Shown: positions 55,440 through 64,000 of the stretch, piece after piece
Layout: each line of letters begins with the position of its first letter
Numbering within the stretch: position 1 is the stretch's first letter
Origin: Mycobacterium tilburgii
GTDB lineage: Bacteria > Actinomycetota > Actinomycetes > Mycobacteriales > Mycobacteriaceae
Assembly: GCF_902168065.1 (NCBI RefSeq)
Contig: NZ_LR655690.1
Coordinates: forward strand, 1-64,000
Reading direction: 5' to 3'
DNA: 64,000 bases
Made by a program: the position numbers and the translations under genes
The notes under the pieces: generated by a model
Seen by the model: only the letters and a program-made list of their open reading frames with translations
The model's database searches: none
What the model was told of the DNA's origin: nothing

Positions 55440-56109
55440 ATTGCTCGCTGACCTCCTCGGGCAACCCGTGCGATTCGGGCCCGAACAGCCATACCGTCGG
55501 CATGGTCAACAGTTCACCGGCCTCGTCCAGCCGGGTCCCACCGTCGACCGTGGTGGCCAGCGCCTGCAGCCCGGCGCCGCGCAACGCGGCCAGCAGCGCA
55601 TCGAGCTCCGGCGCGGTCACCATCCGAAGCGAAAAGATGCGCGGGCCGAGGCGCGCAAGCACTTGCCGTTGAAGGGGTCGACACTGTGTCCCGCCAGGAT
55701 CACCGCGGCGGCGTCATCGCGCCAGCAAGGCGGATCAGCGTGCCCGCATTGCCCGACTCGCTGATCTCCACGGCGACGGCGACCAGCTGCGGCAACCCGG
55801 CCAGCGCCTCAGCCAGTCCGGCGGACGGCATGTCACACACGGCGACCAGGCACGCCGGAGTCACGGTGTCGGACAAGGCTTTTGCGGCACGCTCGGTGAC
55901 GACATGCACCGAGCCCTGCTGGCCTGCCGCAATTTCGCGTGCCGCTGCGCGGTGAGCTCGGTGACGAAGACGTCGCGCACCAGCCCGCACGCCAAGGTCG
56001 CCCCGACCAGGCTGGGGCCTTCGGCCAGGAACTGGCGGGCGCGTCACCATCCGACATGCCGATACGATTTGACCGCCGCGGCCACTTGGGCCGAGCGCTC
56101 AGTAAGCAC
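55440..56109 (-). pseudogene. tsnR: TsnR/TrmH-family rRNA 2'-O-methyltransferase remnant (Rv1644 homologue)
   Basis: The gene starts at GTG 56109 after rplT: VLTERSAQVAAAVKSYRHVG. A TGA follows W, then RQFLAEGPSLVGATLACGLV and RDVFVTELTAQRHAK continue in frame. Later pieces in other frames are GSVHVVTERAAKALSDTVTP, ACLVAVCDMPSAGLAEALAG, VEISESGNAGTLIRLAGAM and PTVWLFGPESHGLPEEVSEQ. The last SPOUT knot segment is missing. Frameshifts, an in-frame stop and 3' truncation are all present. The family methylates rRNA ribose. Confidence 0.85.
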
Positions 56110-56114
56110 CGGAG

Positions 56115-56504
56115 TTAAGCAGCCTCTCCCGAGGGCGCGTTGACGTCCTTGGGCAGCGCTGCCCGCGCGACGTCGACCAGGGCGGTGAACGCCGCCGGGT
56201 CGGTGATCGCGATGTCGGCGAGGTTTTTCCGGTCGAGTCCCACGCCCACGGCCTTCAGGCCCTGGATCAGCCGGTTGTAGGTGATGTCGTTGGCACGGGC
56301 CGCCGCGTTGATCCGCGAAATCCACAACTTGCGGAACTCACCCTTACGCACCCGGCGGTCGCGGTAGGCGTACTGCAGCGAATGCAGTTGCTGCTCTTTG
56401 GCTTTGCGGTAGAGCCGGGACCGCTGGCCGCGATAGCCTTTCGAGGCCGACAGGATGCTGCGCCTCTTCTTGTGGGCGTTGACTGCCCGCTTTACGCGTG
56501 CCAT
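56115..56504 (-). CDS. rplT: 50S ribosomal protein L20 (bL20)
   Basis: A 129-residue protein from ATG 56504 ([20 protein letters not shown]). The core [40 protein letters not shown] and [20 protein letters not shown] is typical. It binds 23S rRNA early in 50S assembly. Third gene of the infC-rpmI-rplT operon; the tsnR remnant follows after about 6 bp. Intact. Confidence 0.97.
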   Translation of the reverse strand: MARVKRAVNAHKKRRSILSASKGYRGQRSRLYRKAKEQQLHSLQYAYRDRRVRKGEFRKLWISRINAAARANDITYNRLIQGLKAVGVGLDRKNLADIAITDPAAFTALVDVARAALPKDVNAPSGEAA

Positions 56505-56587
56505 GGATATTCCTACTCTCGTTCAAACGTAATGGTCAGGGTGCAGGTCCGGGTGGCTGCGCCACGCCCGGCGCCCGCCTGGGCAAA

Positions 56588-56782
56588 TCAGCCGTTCAGC
56601 AGCGCGTTGATGCGCTTGGTGTCGTTGGCCGCGGCCGTGGTGCGGCCGTCGAGCCGCCGGGTCCGCTTGCTCGGCTTGTGCTCGAGCAGATGCCGGCGAT
56701 TGGATTTCTGGCGGACGATCTTGCCGGTTCCGGTGCGCCGGAATCGTTTTGTCGCCCCGCTGTGGGACTTGGCCTTTGGCAT
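56588..56782 (-). CDS. rpmI: 50S ribosomal protein L35 (bL35)
   Basis: A 64-residue basic protein ([20 protein letters not shown], then [20 protein letters not shown]). It is the middle gene of the infC-rpmI-rplT operon, starting about 46 bp after infC and 83 bp before rplT. It sits at the base of the large subunit. Intact and of standard length. Confidence 0.97.
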   Translation of the reverse strand: MPKAKSHSGATKRFRRTGTGKIVRQKSNRRHLLEHKPSKRTRRLDGRTTAAANDTKRINALLNG

Positions 56783-56828
56783 GTTTCCTCTGGTTCTCGG
56801 TCAGTCCTCAGTGTCGTTTGAGCGTCGG

Positions 56829-57437
<609 letters not shown>

Positions 57438-57525
57438 AGGGCCTCCCTTGTTGGGCTTTTAGTCCACTCGCTGCGACCAGCCGCGGTGGCCGTCGGGATT
57501 CAGCGGTGGCGACGCCACACCATCA

Positions 57526-57552
57526 GCAAAAAGCCCTGCAGAAGCAAGGCCC
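57526..57552 (-). terminator. Attenuator hairpin in the infC leader
   Basis: On the minus strand GCCTTGC-TTCT-GCAGGGC forms a 7-bp stem (one G-U pair) followed by TTTTTGC. It lies about 90 bp upstream of the infC start. The position suggests premature-termination control of the infC-rpmI-rplT operon. Confidence 0.6.
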
Positions 57553-57889
57553 GATGCCGACCGATCACGGGTTGAACGAGTTCAAACCGCCCGCGAGATA
57601 CGCGGAACAGGTACCGCTAGATACCTGTGACCGGACCGCTGAGCCTTGAAATAATTTCGCGGTTAGCGGTGGGAGGGACTCCACTTAAACTGTCCCAGGC
57701 CTGAGCCGAGATGGTCGCATTGAATAGTCTAGCAGCCATCGGCCGTCGACCAGCATCTCAACCACGGCGGCACCGCCCCGAGAATTCGCTGGCGAGCGTG
57801 ATTCGGCGCCGCCGCGCCGGGAATTCGCGGCGGCGACTATTGGCGCTTCGCCAGGCATTTCATGGGTCGAAGGCATATCCTCGCGGTCT
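57553..57889. other. Divergent promoter region of infC operon and lysX
   Basis: No gene is recognised in this 337-bp stretch. It must hold the infC operon promoter and the lysX promoter. Local AT-rich blocks (AATAATTT at about 57648, TTGAATAGTCTAGC at 57721) are candidates, but I cannot assign -10/-35 boxes with certainty. Confidence 0.4.
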
Positions 57890-60800
57890 GTGACTCTCGC
57901 TTCTGCTGCTTCGGGGCCCCGTTCCGGCAGCCGGTCGAATTCCCGCTATCGGTGGGTACCGGCGGCCGCCGGCTGGACCGTGGGTGTCATTGCCACGCTG
58001 TCGTTGCTAGCCAGCGTGTCGCCCTTGATCCGGTGGCTGATCAAAGCGCCCCGGGAATTCATCAACGACTACCTGTTCAACTTCCCCGACACCAGCATCG
58101 CGTGGTCGTTCGTACTGGCGCTGCTGGCGGCGGCGCTGACCGCACGCAAGCGGATCGCGTGGTGGGTGTTGCTGGGCCAGATGGTGCTGGCCGCATTCTG
58201 GAACGCCGCCGACATCGCGGCCGGCGACAACACGGCGTCGGAGACGTTCGGGGAAAGCCTCGGCTTCGCGCTGCACATCGTCGTGATCGTGCTGCTGGTT
58301 TTGAGCTACCGGGAGTTCTGGGCCAAGGTCCGCCGGGCCGCGCTGCTCAAGGCGGCCGCCGTCCTGGTCGTCGGCGACGTGATCGGGATCCTGCTTTCCT
58401 GGGGCCTGGTCGAGCTGTTCCCCGGATCGCTGGCTCGGCAGGACCGGCTGCCGTATGTGGCCAACCGGGTGGTCGGCTTCGCCCTCGCCGACCCCGACCT
58501 ATTCACCGGCAAGCCGCACGTCCTGATGAACGCGATCTTCGGGTTGTTCGGTGCGCTCGCGCTGATCGCGGCCGCGATCGTGCTCTTCCAGTCCCAGCGC
58601 GCCGATAACGCACTGACCGGCGAGGACGAGTCGGCGATCCGCGGGCTGCTCGAGCTGTACGGCAAGAACGACTCGTTGGGTTACTTTGCGACGCGGCGCG
58701 ACAAATCGGTGGTCTTCGCGCACAGCGGTCGCGCCGCCATCACTTACCGGGTGGAGGTCGGTGTCTGCCTGGCCAGCGGTGACCCGGTGGGCGATCCCCG
58801 GGCCTGGCCGCAGGCCGTCGAGGCGTGGTTGGCGTTGTGCAAGACCTACGGCTGGACGCCCGGCGTCATGGGCGCGAGTTCGCAGGGCGCGCAGGTGTAT
58901 CGGGCGCGCGGCCTGAACGCCCTGGAGCTGGGTGACGAGGCGATCCTGCGAACCAGCGACTTCCGGTTGTCCGGGCCGGACATGCGGGGCGTGCGGCAGG
59001 CCGTGACGCGGTCTCGCCGGGCGGGACTGACGGTACGCATCCGGCGGCACCGCGACATCTCCGACGAAGAGATGTCGGAGACGATTGCGCGCGCCAACGC
59101 CTGGCGAGACACCCAGTCCGAGCGCGGGTTCTCCATGGCGCTCGGCCGGCTCGGCGACCCGGCCGACGGCGAGTGCCTGCTGGTCGAGGCGCTGGACCGG
59201 GACGGCCAGGTGGTCGCGATGCTGTCACTGGTGCCGTGGGGAAGCACCGGGGTGTCCCTTGACGTGATGCGCCGCTCCCCCCTGTCGCCCAACGGCACCA
59301 ACGAGTTCATGGTAAGCGAACTCGCCCTGAACGCCGACCGATTCGGCATCAACCGCGTGTCGCTGAACTTCGCCATGTTCCGCTCCGCGTTCGAGCAGGG
59401 CGCCCAGCTCGGCGCCGGCCCGATCGCCCGGTTGTGGCGTGGGCTGCTGCTGTTCTTCTCCCGGTGGTGGCAGCTGGAAACGCTGTACCGCTCGAACATG
59501 AAGTACCAACCGGAGTGGGTGCCGCGGTACGCCTGCTACGAGGACGCCCGGTTGATACCACGGGTGGGTGTCGCCTCAGCCATGGCCGAGGGTTTCCTGG
59601 TGCTGCCGTTCAGCCGGCGCGACAAGGTGCACACCGGGCATCACTCCGCGGTGCCGGCCAGGCTGGCCGAGTCCGGGTTGCTGCACGAAGACGGATCCGC
59701 GCCCGACGTCAGCGGAATCGACCGCGGCGACGAAGTCGATTCCGAGGAGTACCAGCGCCGCCTGCCCGAACAGGTGCGCGTTCGCCTGATCAAGCTGAGG
59801 GCGTTGCAGCGCAACGGTATTGACACCTATCCGGTGGGATCGCCGCCCAGTCACACCGTAGCGCAGGCGCTGGACAGCGACGACCAGGACACTGTGTCGG
59901 TCACCGGCCGGATCCTGCGGATCCGCGACTTCGGCGGCGTGCTGTTCGCGGAACTGCGGGACTGGTCCGGCGAAATGCAAGTGCTGCTGGACAATTCACG
60001 CCTGGAGTCCGGTCGCACCGCCGATTTCACCGCCGCCATCGACCTCGGCGACCTGGTCGAAATGACCGGGCACATGGGGTTCAGTAAGAACGGAACCCGC
60101 TCGCTGATCGTCGCCGACTGGCGGATGGTCGGAAAGTGCCTGCGGCCGTTGCCCAACAAGTGGAAAGGGCTGACCGACCCTGAGACGCGGGTGCGAACGC
60201 GCTACGTCGATCTCGCGGTCAACACCGAGTCGCGCAATCTCGTGACCGCACGCAGCAGCGTGCTGCGCTCCATCCGGGAAACCTTGTTCGCCAAGGACTT
60301 CATCGAGGTGGAGACGCCGATCCTGCAGCCGATCCACGGCGGCGCCGCCGCGCGTCCCTTCGTCACCCATATCAACACCTATGACATGGACCTGTTCCTG
60401 CGCATCGCGCCCGAGCTGTACTTGAAGCGGTTGTGCGTGGGCGGGGTGGAGCGGGTGTTCGAACTGGGCCGGGCGTTCCGCAACGAAGGAGTCGACTTCA
60501 GCCACAACCCGGAGTTCACGCTGCTGGAGGCCTACCAGGCCCATGCCGACTACCGGGTGTGGATCGACGGCTGCCGCGAACTAATCCAGAACGCCGCCCA
60601 GGCCGCGAACGGAGCGCAGACCGTGCTGCGACCGCACCCGGACGACGAGTCCGGCACCCGGGTGGAACCGGTCGACGTCTCCGGCGAGTGGCCGGTGAAG
60701 ACCGTGCACGACGCGGTCTCCGAGGCGCTCGGTGAGCACATCAACCCGCTCACGTCGCTGCACGCGCTGCGCAAGCTGGCCGACCGCGCCGGCATTCCGT

Positions 60801-61228
60801 ATCGGAATCACTGGGACGCCGGCGCGATCGTGCTCGAGTTCTACGAGCACCTCGTCGAGGACCGGACCGAGGCGCCGACCTTTTACATCGACTTCCCGAC
60901 CTCGGTGTCGCCGCTGACTCGCCCGCACCGCAGCCAGCCCGGCGTCGCCGAACGATGGGATCTGGTGGCCTGGGGCGTCGAACTGGGCACCGCCTACAGC
61001 GAGCTCACGGACCCGGTGGAACAGCGGCGCCGGCTGCTCGCGCAGTCGCTGCTGGCCGCTGGCGGCGAACCGGAGGCCATGGAGCTCGACGAGGACTTTC
61101 TGCAAGTCATGGAATACGCCATGCCGCCCACTGGCGGGCTCGGCATGGGCGTCGATCGGCTCGTGATGCTCGTAACTGGCCGCAGCATCCGCGAGACCCT
61201 GCCGTTTCCGCTGGCCAAGCCTCATTAG
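57890..61228 (+). CDS. lysX: LysX: lysylphosphatidylglycerol synthase fused to lysyl-tRNA synthetase
   Basis: A 1112-residue fusion from GTG 57890. It starts with seven or so transmembrane segments (to about residue 230), then an MprF-like transferase domain ([60 protein letters not shown]). An OB-fold ([20 protein letters not shown]) and a class II LysRS core follow, with motif 2 [20 protein letters not shown] and motif 3 [20 protein letters not shown]. The enzyme charges tRNA-Lys and moves lysine to phosphatidylglycerol in the plasma membrane, which reduces binding of cationic peptides. Intact over 3.3 kb. Confidence 0.95.
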   Translation: MTLASAASGPRSGSRSNSRYRWVPAAAGWTVGVIATLSLLASVSPLIRWLIKAPREFINDYLFNFPDTSIAWSFVLALLAAALTARKRIAWWVLLGQMVLAAFWNAADIAAGDNTASETFGESLGFALHIVVIVLLVLSYREFWAKVRRAALLKAAAVLVVGDVIGILLSWGLVELFPGSLARQDRLPYVANRVVGFALADPDLFTGKPHVLMNAIFGLFGALALIAAAIVLFQSQRADNALTGEDESAIRGLLELYGKNDSLGYFATRRDKSVVFAHSGRAAITYRVEVGVCLASGDPVGDPRAWPQAVEAWLALCKTYGWTPGVMGASSQGAQVYRARGLNALELGDEAILRTSDFRLSGPDMRGVRQAVTRSRRAGLTVRIRRHRDISDEEMSETIARANAWRDTQSERGFSMALGRLGDPADGECLLVEALDRDGQVVAMLSLVPWGSTGVSLDVMRRSPLSPNGTNEFMVSELALNADRFGINRVSLNFAMFRSAFEQGAQLGAGPIARLWRGLLLFFSRWWQLETLYRSNMKYQPEWVPRYACYEDARLIPRVGVASAMAEGFLVLPFSRRDKVHTGHHSAVPARLAESGLLHEDGSAPDVSGIDRGDEVDSEEYQRRLPEQVRVRLIKLRALQRNGIDTYPVGSPPSHTVAQALDSDDQDTVSVTGRILRIRDFGGVLFAELRDWSGEMQVLLDNSRLESGRTADFTAAIDLGDLVEMTGHMGFSKNGTRSLIVADWRMVGKCLRPLPNKWKGLTDPETRVRTRYVDLAVNTESRNLVTARSSVLRSIRETLFAKDFIEVETPILQPIHGGAAARPFVTHINTYDMDLFLRIAPELYLKRLCVGGVERVFELGRAFRNEGVDFSHNPEFTLLEAYQAHADYRVWIDGCRELIQNAAQAANGAQTVLRPHPDDESGTRVEPVDVSGEWPVKTVHDAVSEALGEHINPLTSLHALRKLADRAGIPYRNHWDAGAIVLEFYEHLVEDRTEAPTFYIDFPTSVSPLTRPHRSQPGVAERWDLVAWGVELGTAYSELTDPVEQRRRLLAQSLLAAGGEPEAMELDEDFLQVMEYAMPPTGGLGMGVDRLVMLVTGRSIRETLPFPLAKPH

Positions 61229-61289
61229 CCGGGGTCGGCGATCCCAGCACTGGCGAACGGTGTCCTTGCCGGCGACCGCCGCGATCGTG

Positions 61290-62278
61290 GCCGCCATGGC
61301 GTACGGGGCGTCTGTCCGAGGATCCCGCGCCGGCGGCGCTGTGGCTGTGGATTGCGTTGGGATGCATGGCCGCGGCGGTGCTGTGCCTGGGTTGGCGTGG
61401 CAGCCGGGCGTGGCGGCGTGGCGCCGCCGCGTTGTCGGTTCCGCTCTGCCTGCTCAGCGCCGTGCTGGTACTCAATCTGTGGGTCGGCTACTTCCCCACC
61501 GTGCAGTCCGCATGGAGCGACCTGACCTCCGGCCCGCTGCCCGACCAGACCGACCGCGCCGCCGTTACGGCGATGGCCGCCAAGGGCAACCTGCCCCCGC
61601 ACGGCAGCGTGGTGCCGGTGACGATCCCGTCGACCGCCTCGCACTTCAAGCACCGCGACGAGCTGGTGTGCCTGCCGTCGGCCTGGTTCACCACCAGCCC
61701 GCCCCGGAGCTGCCGACGGTGATGATGATCGGCGGCCAGTTCAACACCCCTCCGACTGGACCCGCGCAGTTGACGTGGCCGGCGACTTCTTCCCGAACGC
61801 CGGCACCAAAGCGCAGACCATCAGCCGGCTGTTCGGTTGGCAGCACCGACGCCTGGGCGTCGTTCGACCCGAACACCGTGATCAACCGGCACGGCCAGTG
61901 CCGCGATGTTTCCGGCTGGTTCGCCATCTCCTCAGACGGTGCGACGGCGGGGCGCCGGGATTCGTCGATCGCGGACACCCGCCGCCATGCGGCTGTCGGG
62001 ACGCGACGCCGCCGCCAACCCGGGCAACCAGACCGTACCCACTGTGTGCGCTGGGGCGGGCCAACGGCATCGACTGCACGGTGCTGCCCCAGCCCGGTAA
62101 ACACGACTGGCCGTTCGCCGACCGGGCCTGCGCCGCCGCCCCTGCCGTGGCTGGCCGGTCGGCTCGGCACCCCGGCGTGCCGCGGACCCCGCTGCCCGGC
62201 GGCGCACCCGAGGTCGCCTCGTCGCCTCCCGCGAAGACGGTGGTCCCGGCGCAGCACTCGAACACCACCCCGAAGTAG
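61290..62278 (+). pseudogene. Membrane alpha/beta-hydrolase (Rv1639c-like), deleted and frameshifted
   Basis: The start LSEDPAPAALWLWIALGCMA, then VLCLGWRGSRAWRRGAAAL and VPLCLLSAVLVLNLWVGYFP gives two membrane helices. PLPDQTDRAAVTAMAAKGNL follows. Next frames give LPTVMMIGGQFNTP, then VGSTDAWASFDPNTVINRHG and RDVSGWFAISSDGA, then LCALGRANGIDCTVLPQPGK HDWPFADRA up to 62278. Homologues are about 490 residues, so some 480 bp, including the nucleophile region, are missing. At least four frame changes remain. In M. tuberculosis the homologue lies beside lysX as here. Orientation relative to lysX is the same. Confidence 0.8.
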
Positions 62279-62336
62279 CCGCCGGTGTCGCGGGTGACGC
62301 GAATGCGGCGGGCGGTGTTCGCACGGCATTGCCATC

Positions 62337-62690
62337 TATAGCAGCGCCTGGACGCGCTGGGCCAGCACACCGCTGATCGTGGTGGCGGCCTGGACCGGGC
62401 GACACCAGCACGCGGTCTGGCTGGCGGTGTGGTTCGCCATCAACCCATTTGTCTTCGGCAAACCGCCCAGCAACGAGCCTGGTCGACGCGGGCGATGCTG
62501 GGCTAGGAAATGTGGATCACCCGGCGACCCCGGTACGCGGCCTTGGTGGTCAGCTATGCTGGCCGCCTGCCGACATCGACTGCGGCCTGCGCTGATCGCG
62601 ACCGCGCTGCAGATGTCGCTCACGCTGATCTATTGGCAACAGATGGTGCGGTATCTGGAGCGCGAGCGGCCGAATTGGACGCCTACGTCG
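62337..62690 (+). pseudogene. DUF6653 family membrane protein, frameshifted
   Basis: Pieces read SSAWTRWASTPLIVVAAWTG, then VWLAVWFAINPFVFGKPPSN, then in another frame MWITRRPRYAALVVSYAG, and in the first frame again YRHRLRPALIATALQMSLTL IYWQQMVRYLERE (continuous). This fits the small actinobacterial DUF6653 family of unknown function. Two frameshifts are needed. Its end overlaps the start of a P450 fragment, suggesting a deletion junction. Confidence 0.5.
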
Positions 62691-62892
62691 ACGGAATGAT
62701 CGCGCAGCGGCGGCACCATCTGACCGATGATCTGCTCTGCAATCTCATTCGGGCCGAGGATGACGGCGATCGGCTCAGCGCCGACGAACTGCGCCTGACG
62801 GTGGCCGGGCTGCTACTTGCCGTAATAGACACCACCCGTAACCAGGTGACCGCTTCCATGCAGGTCCTGCTCGACCATACGGAGCAATGGGC
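62668..62892 (+). pseudogene. Cytochrome P450 fragment (I-helix region)
   Basis: One frame reads AAELDAYVDGMIAQRRHHLT, then DDLLCNLIRAEDDGDRLSAD, then ELRLTVAGLLLAVIDTTRNQ, then VTASMQVLLDHTEQWALL. This is the G-I helix part of a P450; the oxygen-activation motif normally AGTDTT appears as AVIDTT. The N-terminal third and the heme-binding end are absent. It passes directly into the N-terminal part of a different P450 at about 62893. Confidence 0.75.
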
Positions 62893-63790
62893 GTTACTGG
62901 TTTCAACGGATTCTGCAGCCGTTCTTCAGTCCGAATGCACTCGCGGACATCCTGCCGTCCATTCAGGCGCAAGCGATCGACATCATCGACTCGATCGCGC
63001 CACGCGGGGAGTGCGATGATGTCCGAGCTGGCGACTCCACTATCCGTCGCAGGTGTTTCTGACGTTGTTCGGCCTCCCGTTGCGAGATCGCGAACGATTG
63101 ATCCGATGGAAGGATGCCAGCATCGAGCTGAGCATCCCGAATGCCGCCGGCGAGTCCCTCGATCTGACACCCGCGCTGGAACTGTTTGCCTACCTCACCG
63201 AGGCGGTCGCCGAGCATCGGCGGCACCCGGGCGATGACGTGCTGACCGTGTGATGACGCGCTGACCGACGACGAAGCCCTCGGCATGGCCTTCTTCTTCG
63301 TACTCGACGGCCTGGACGCCGTCACCTCGGCGATCGGTGTGGCCATGCTCGAGTTGGCCCGCCGCCCGGACGTGTGCACCCGACTTCGCGAATATCTGGA
63401 CACCATCGGCGTTTTCGCCGATGAATCGTCCGGTTGGACTCATCGGCTCTGGTCGTCCCCCGGGTGACGATCAAGGACGTCACCATCACCGGTGTCACCC
63501 TGCCGGCCGGCTCCCGGGTGCGGCTCTGCCTGGGCGCGATCAACCGGGGCGGCAGCGACCCGATCCCCGGCGAGGACCTGGTGCTGGACGGCAAGGTGCA
63601 CAAGCATTGGGGGTTCGGTGGCGGCCCGCACCGTTGCGTCGGTGCGCACCTGGCGTGGATGGAAATGAACATCGTGGTGATCGAATGGTTGCGGCGCGTC
63701 CCGCATTTCGAGCTGGCGCTCGGGTACCGGCCCGAGGTCATCTGGCCGTCCCCGACCAGCACCCTGCCCCGATTAGACGTCGTGTTTTAG
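62893..63790 (+). pseudogene. Second cytochrome P450, several frameshifts
   Basis: Segments are RILQPFFSPNALADILPSIQ, then AQAIDIIDSIAPRGECD, then FLTLFGLPLRDRERLIRWKD, then ALGMAFFFVLDGLDAVTSAI, then VTIKDVTITGVTLPAGSRVR. The heme loop GFGGGPHRCVGAHLAWMEMN follows, to TAG at 63790. Four or more frame changes occur, including one in the ExxR helix (DESVRLD only readable after shifting). The first 100 residues or so are missing where it joins the preceding P450 fragment. The heme-ligand cysteine is preserved. Confidence 0.85.
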
Positions 63791-64000
63791 CTCGAGCACC
63801 CGGATTTCGCCGGTGGCGCCGTCGACTTCGACCAAGGCGCCCGCGGGCAGGGACGTGGTTGCCCCCTGGACATCCACGACGCAGGGGAAACCGAACTCGC
63901 GGGCCACCACCGCCGCGTGCGACATCGGACCGCCGAGTTCGGTCACCACGGCGGCGGCATAGCAGAACGCCGCGGTGTACCCGACGTCGGTGACCTCGGC
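63773..64000 (-). CDS. PEP-utilising enzyme, C-terminal mobile domain (partial)
   Basis: The minus strand is open from the window edge to TAA at 63773-63775 and gives 75 residues. TDVGYTAAFCYAAAVVTELG is followed by GPMSHAAVVAREFGFPCVVD and GALVEVDGATGEIRVLE. GGPMSHAAVVAREF is the swivelling phosphohistidine motif of PEP synthase and pyruvate phosphate dikinase, with the histidine as phospho-acceptor. The 5' part lies outside the window, so intactness is unknown. Its 3' end overlaps the P450 remnant by 18 bp. Confidence 0.85.
   Translation of the reverse strand, partial: AEVTDVGYTAAFCYAAAVVTELGGPMSHAAVVAREFGFPCVVDVQGATTSLPAGALVEVDGATGEIRVLELKHDV

Overview
The window is high-GC DNA from a Mycobacterium, most likely a slow-growing non-tuberculous species. 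Gene content and order follow M. tuberculosis H37Rv closely from the Rv3193c homologue (about 11.9 kb) to the Rv3228 homologue (about 54.8 kb). After about 55 kb the order switches to the Rv1644-Rv1639c block (tsnR, rplT, rpmI, infC, lysX), so a rearrangement breakpoint relative to H37Rv lies near 54.9-55.4 kb. These assignments rest on recognising the protein families and the conserved order, not on a database search.

Layout. 0-12 kb is accessory and heavily decayed. It holds an intact aldo/keto reductase, a DoxX-like membrane protein and two COG2345-type winged-helix regulators with conspicuous operator-like repeats. Around them lie remnants of a thioesterase, nitronate monooxygenase, cupin, methyltransferase, two LuxR/MalT-like giants, an FAD enzyme and an AraC regulator, plus an initiator tRNA. 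12-54.8 kb is the conserved core. It contains an envelope and proteolysis group (UPF0182, PDZ-Lon protease, DUF2342 protein) and DNA repair genes (uvrD2, adnA, adnB). Redox and nucleotide genes are mrx1 and nudC; the sulfur-transfer gene is moeZ. RNA and stress genes are rhlE, whiB1, pdtaS and rshA. Metabolic genes are entC, aroA and gpm2; rsgA is the ribosome-assembly gene. 54.8-64 kb has the rplT-rpmI-infC operon diverging from lysX, followed by remnants of a hydrolase, a DUF6653 membrane protein and two cytochromes P450, and the end of a PEP-utilising enzyme.

The dominant feature is pseudogene load: about 27 genes carry frameshifts, in-frame stops or internal deletions. Very long ORFs (UPF0182 993 codons, AdnA 1040, AdnB 1116, LysX 1112) are uninterrupted, and several broken genes carry nonsense changes or deletions as well as indels. 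Real decay is therefore more likely than pervasive base-calling error. Isolated single frameshifts (uvrD2, the diacylglycerol-kinase-like gene, ybaK) still need read-level confirmation.

The broken genes include regulators of stress and drug tolerance. sigH has lost its central region while its anti-sigma gene rshA is intact. whiB7 has lost conserved elements at both ends while its leader attenuator and upstream ORF remain. uvrD2 has its tetracysteine/HRDC tail out of frame. If confirmed, this predicts an organism with weakened oxidative/heat-stress and intrinsic antibiotic-resistance responses, consistent with a lineage undergoing niche restriction. No insertion sequences, phage genes or CRISPR arrays were recognised.
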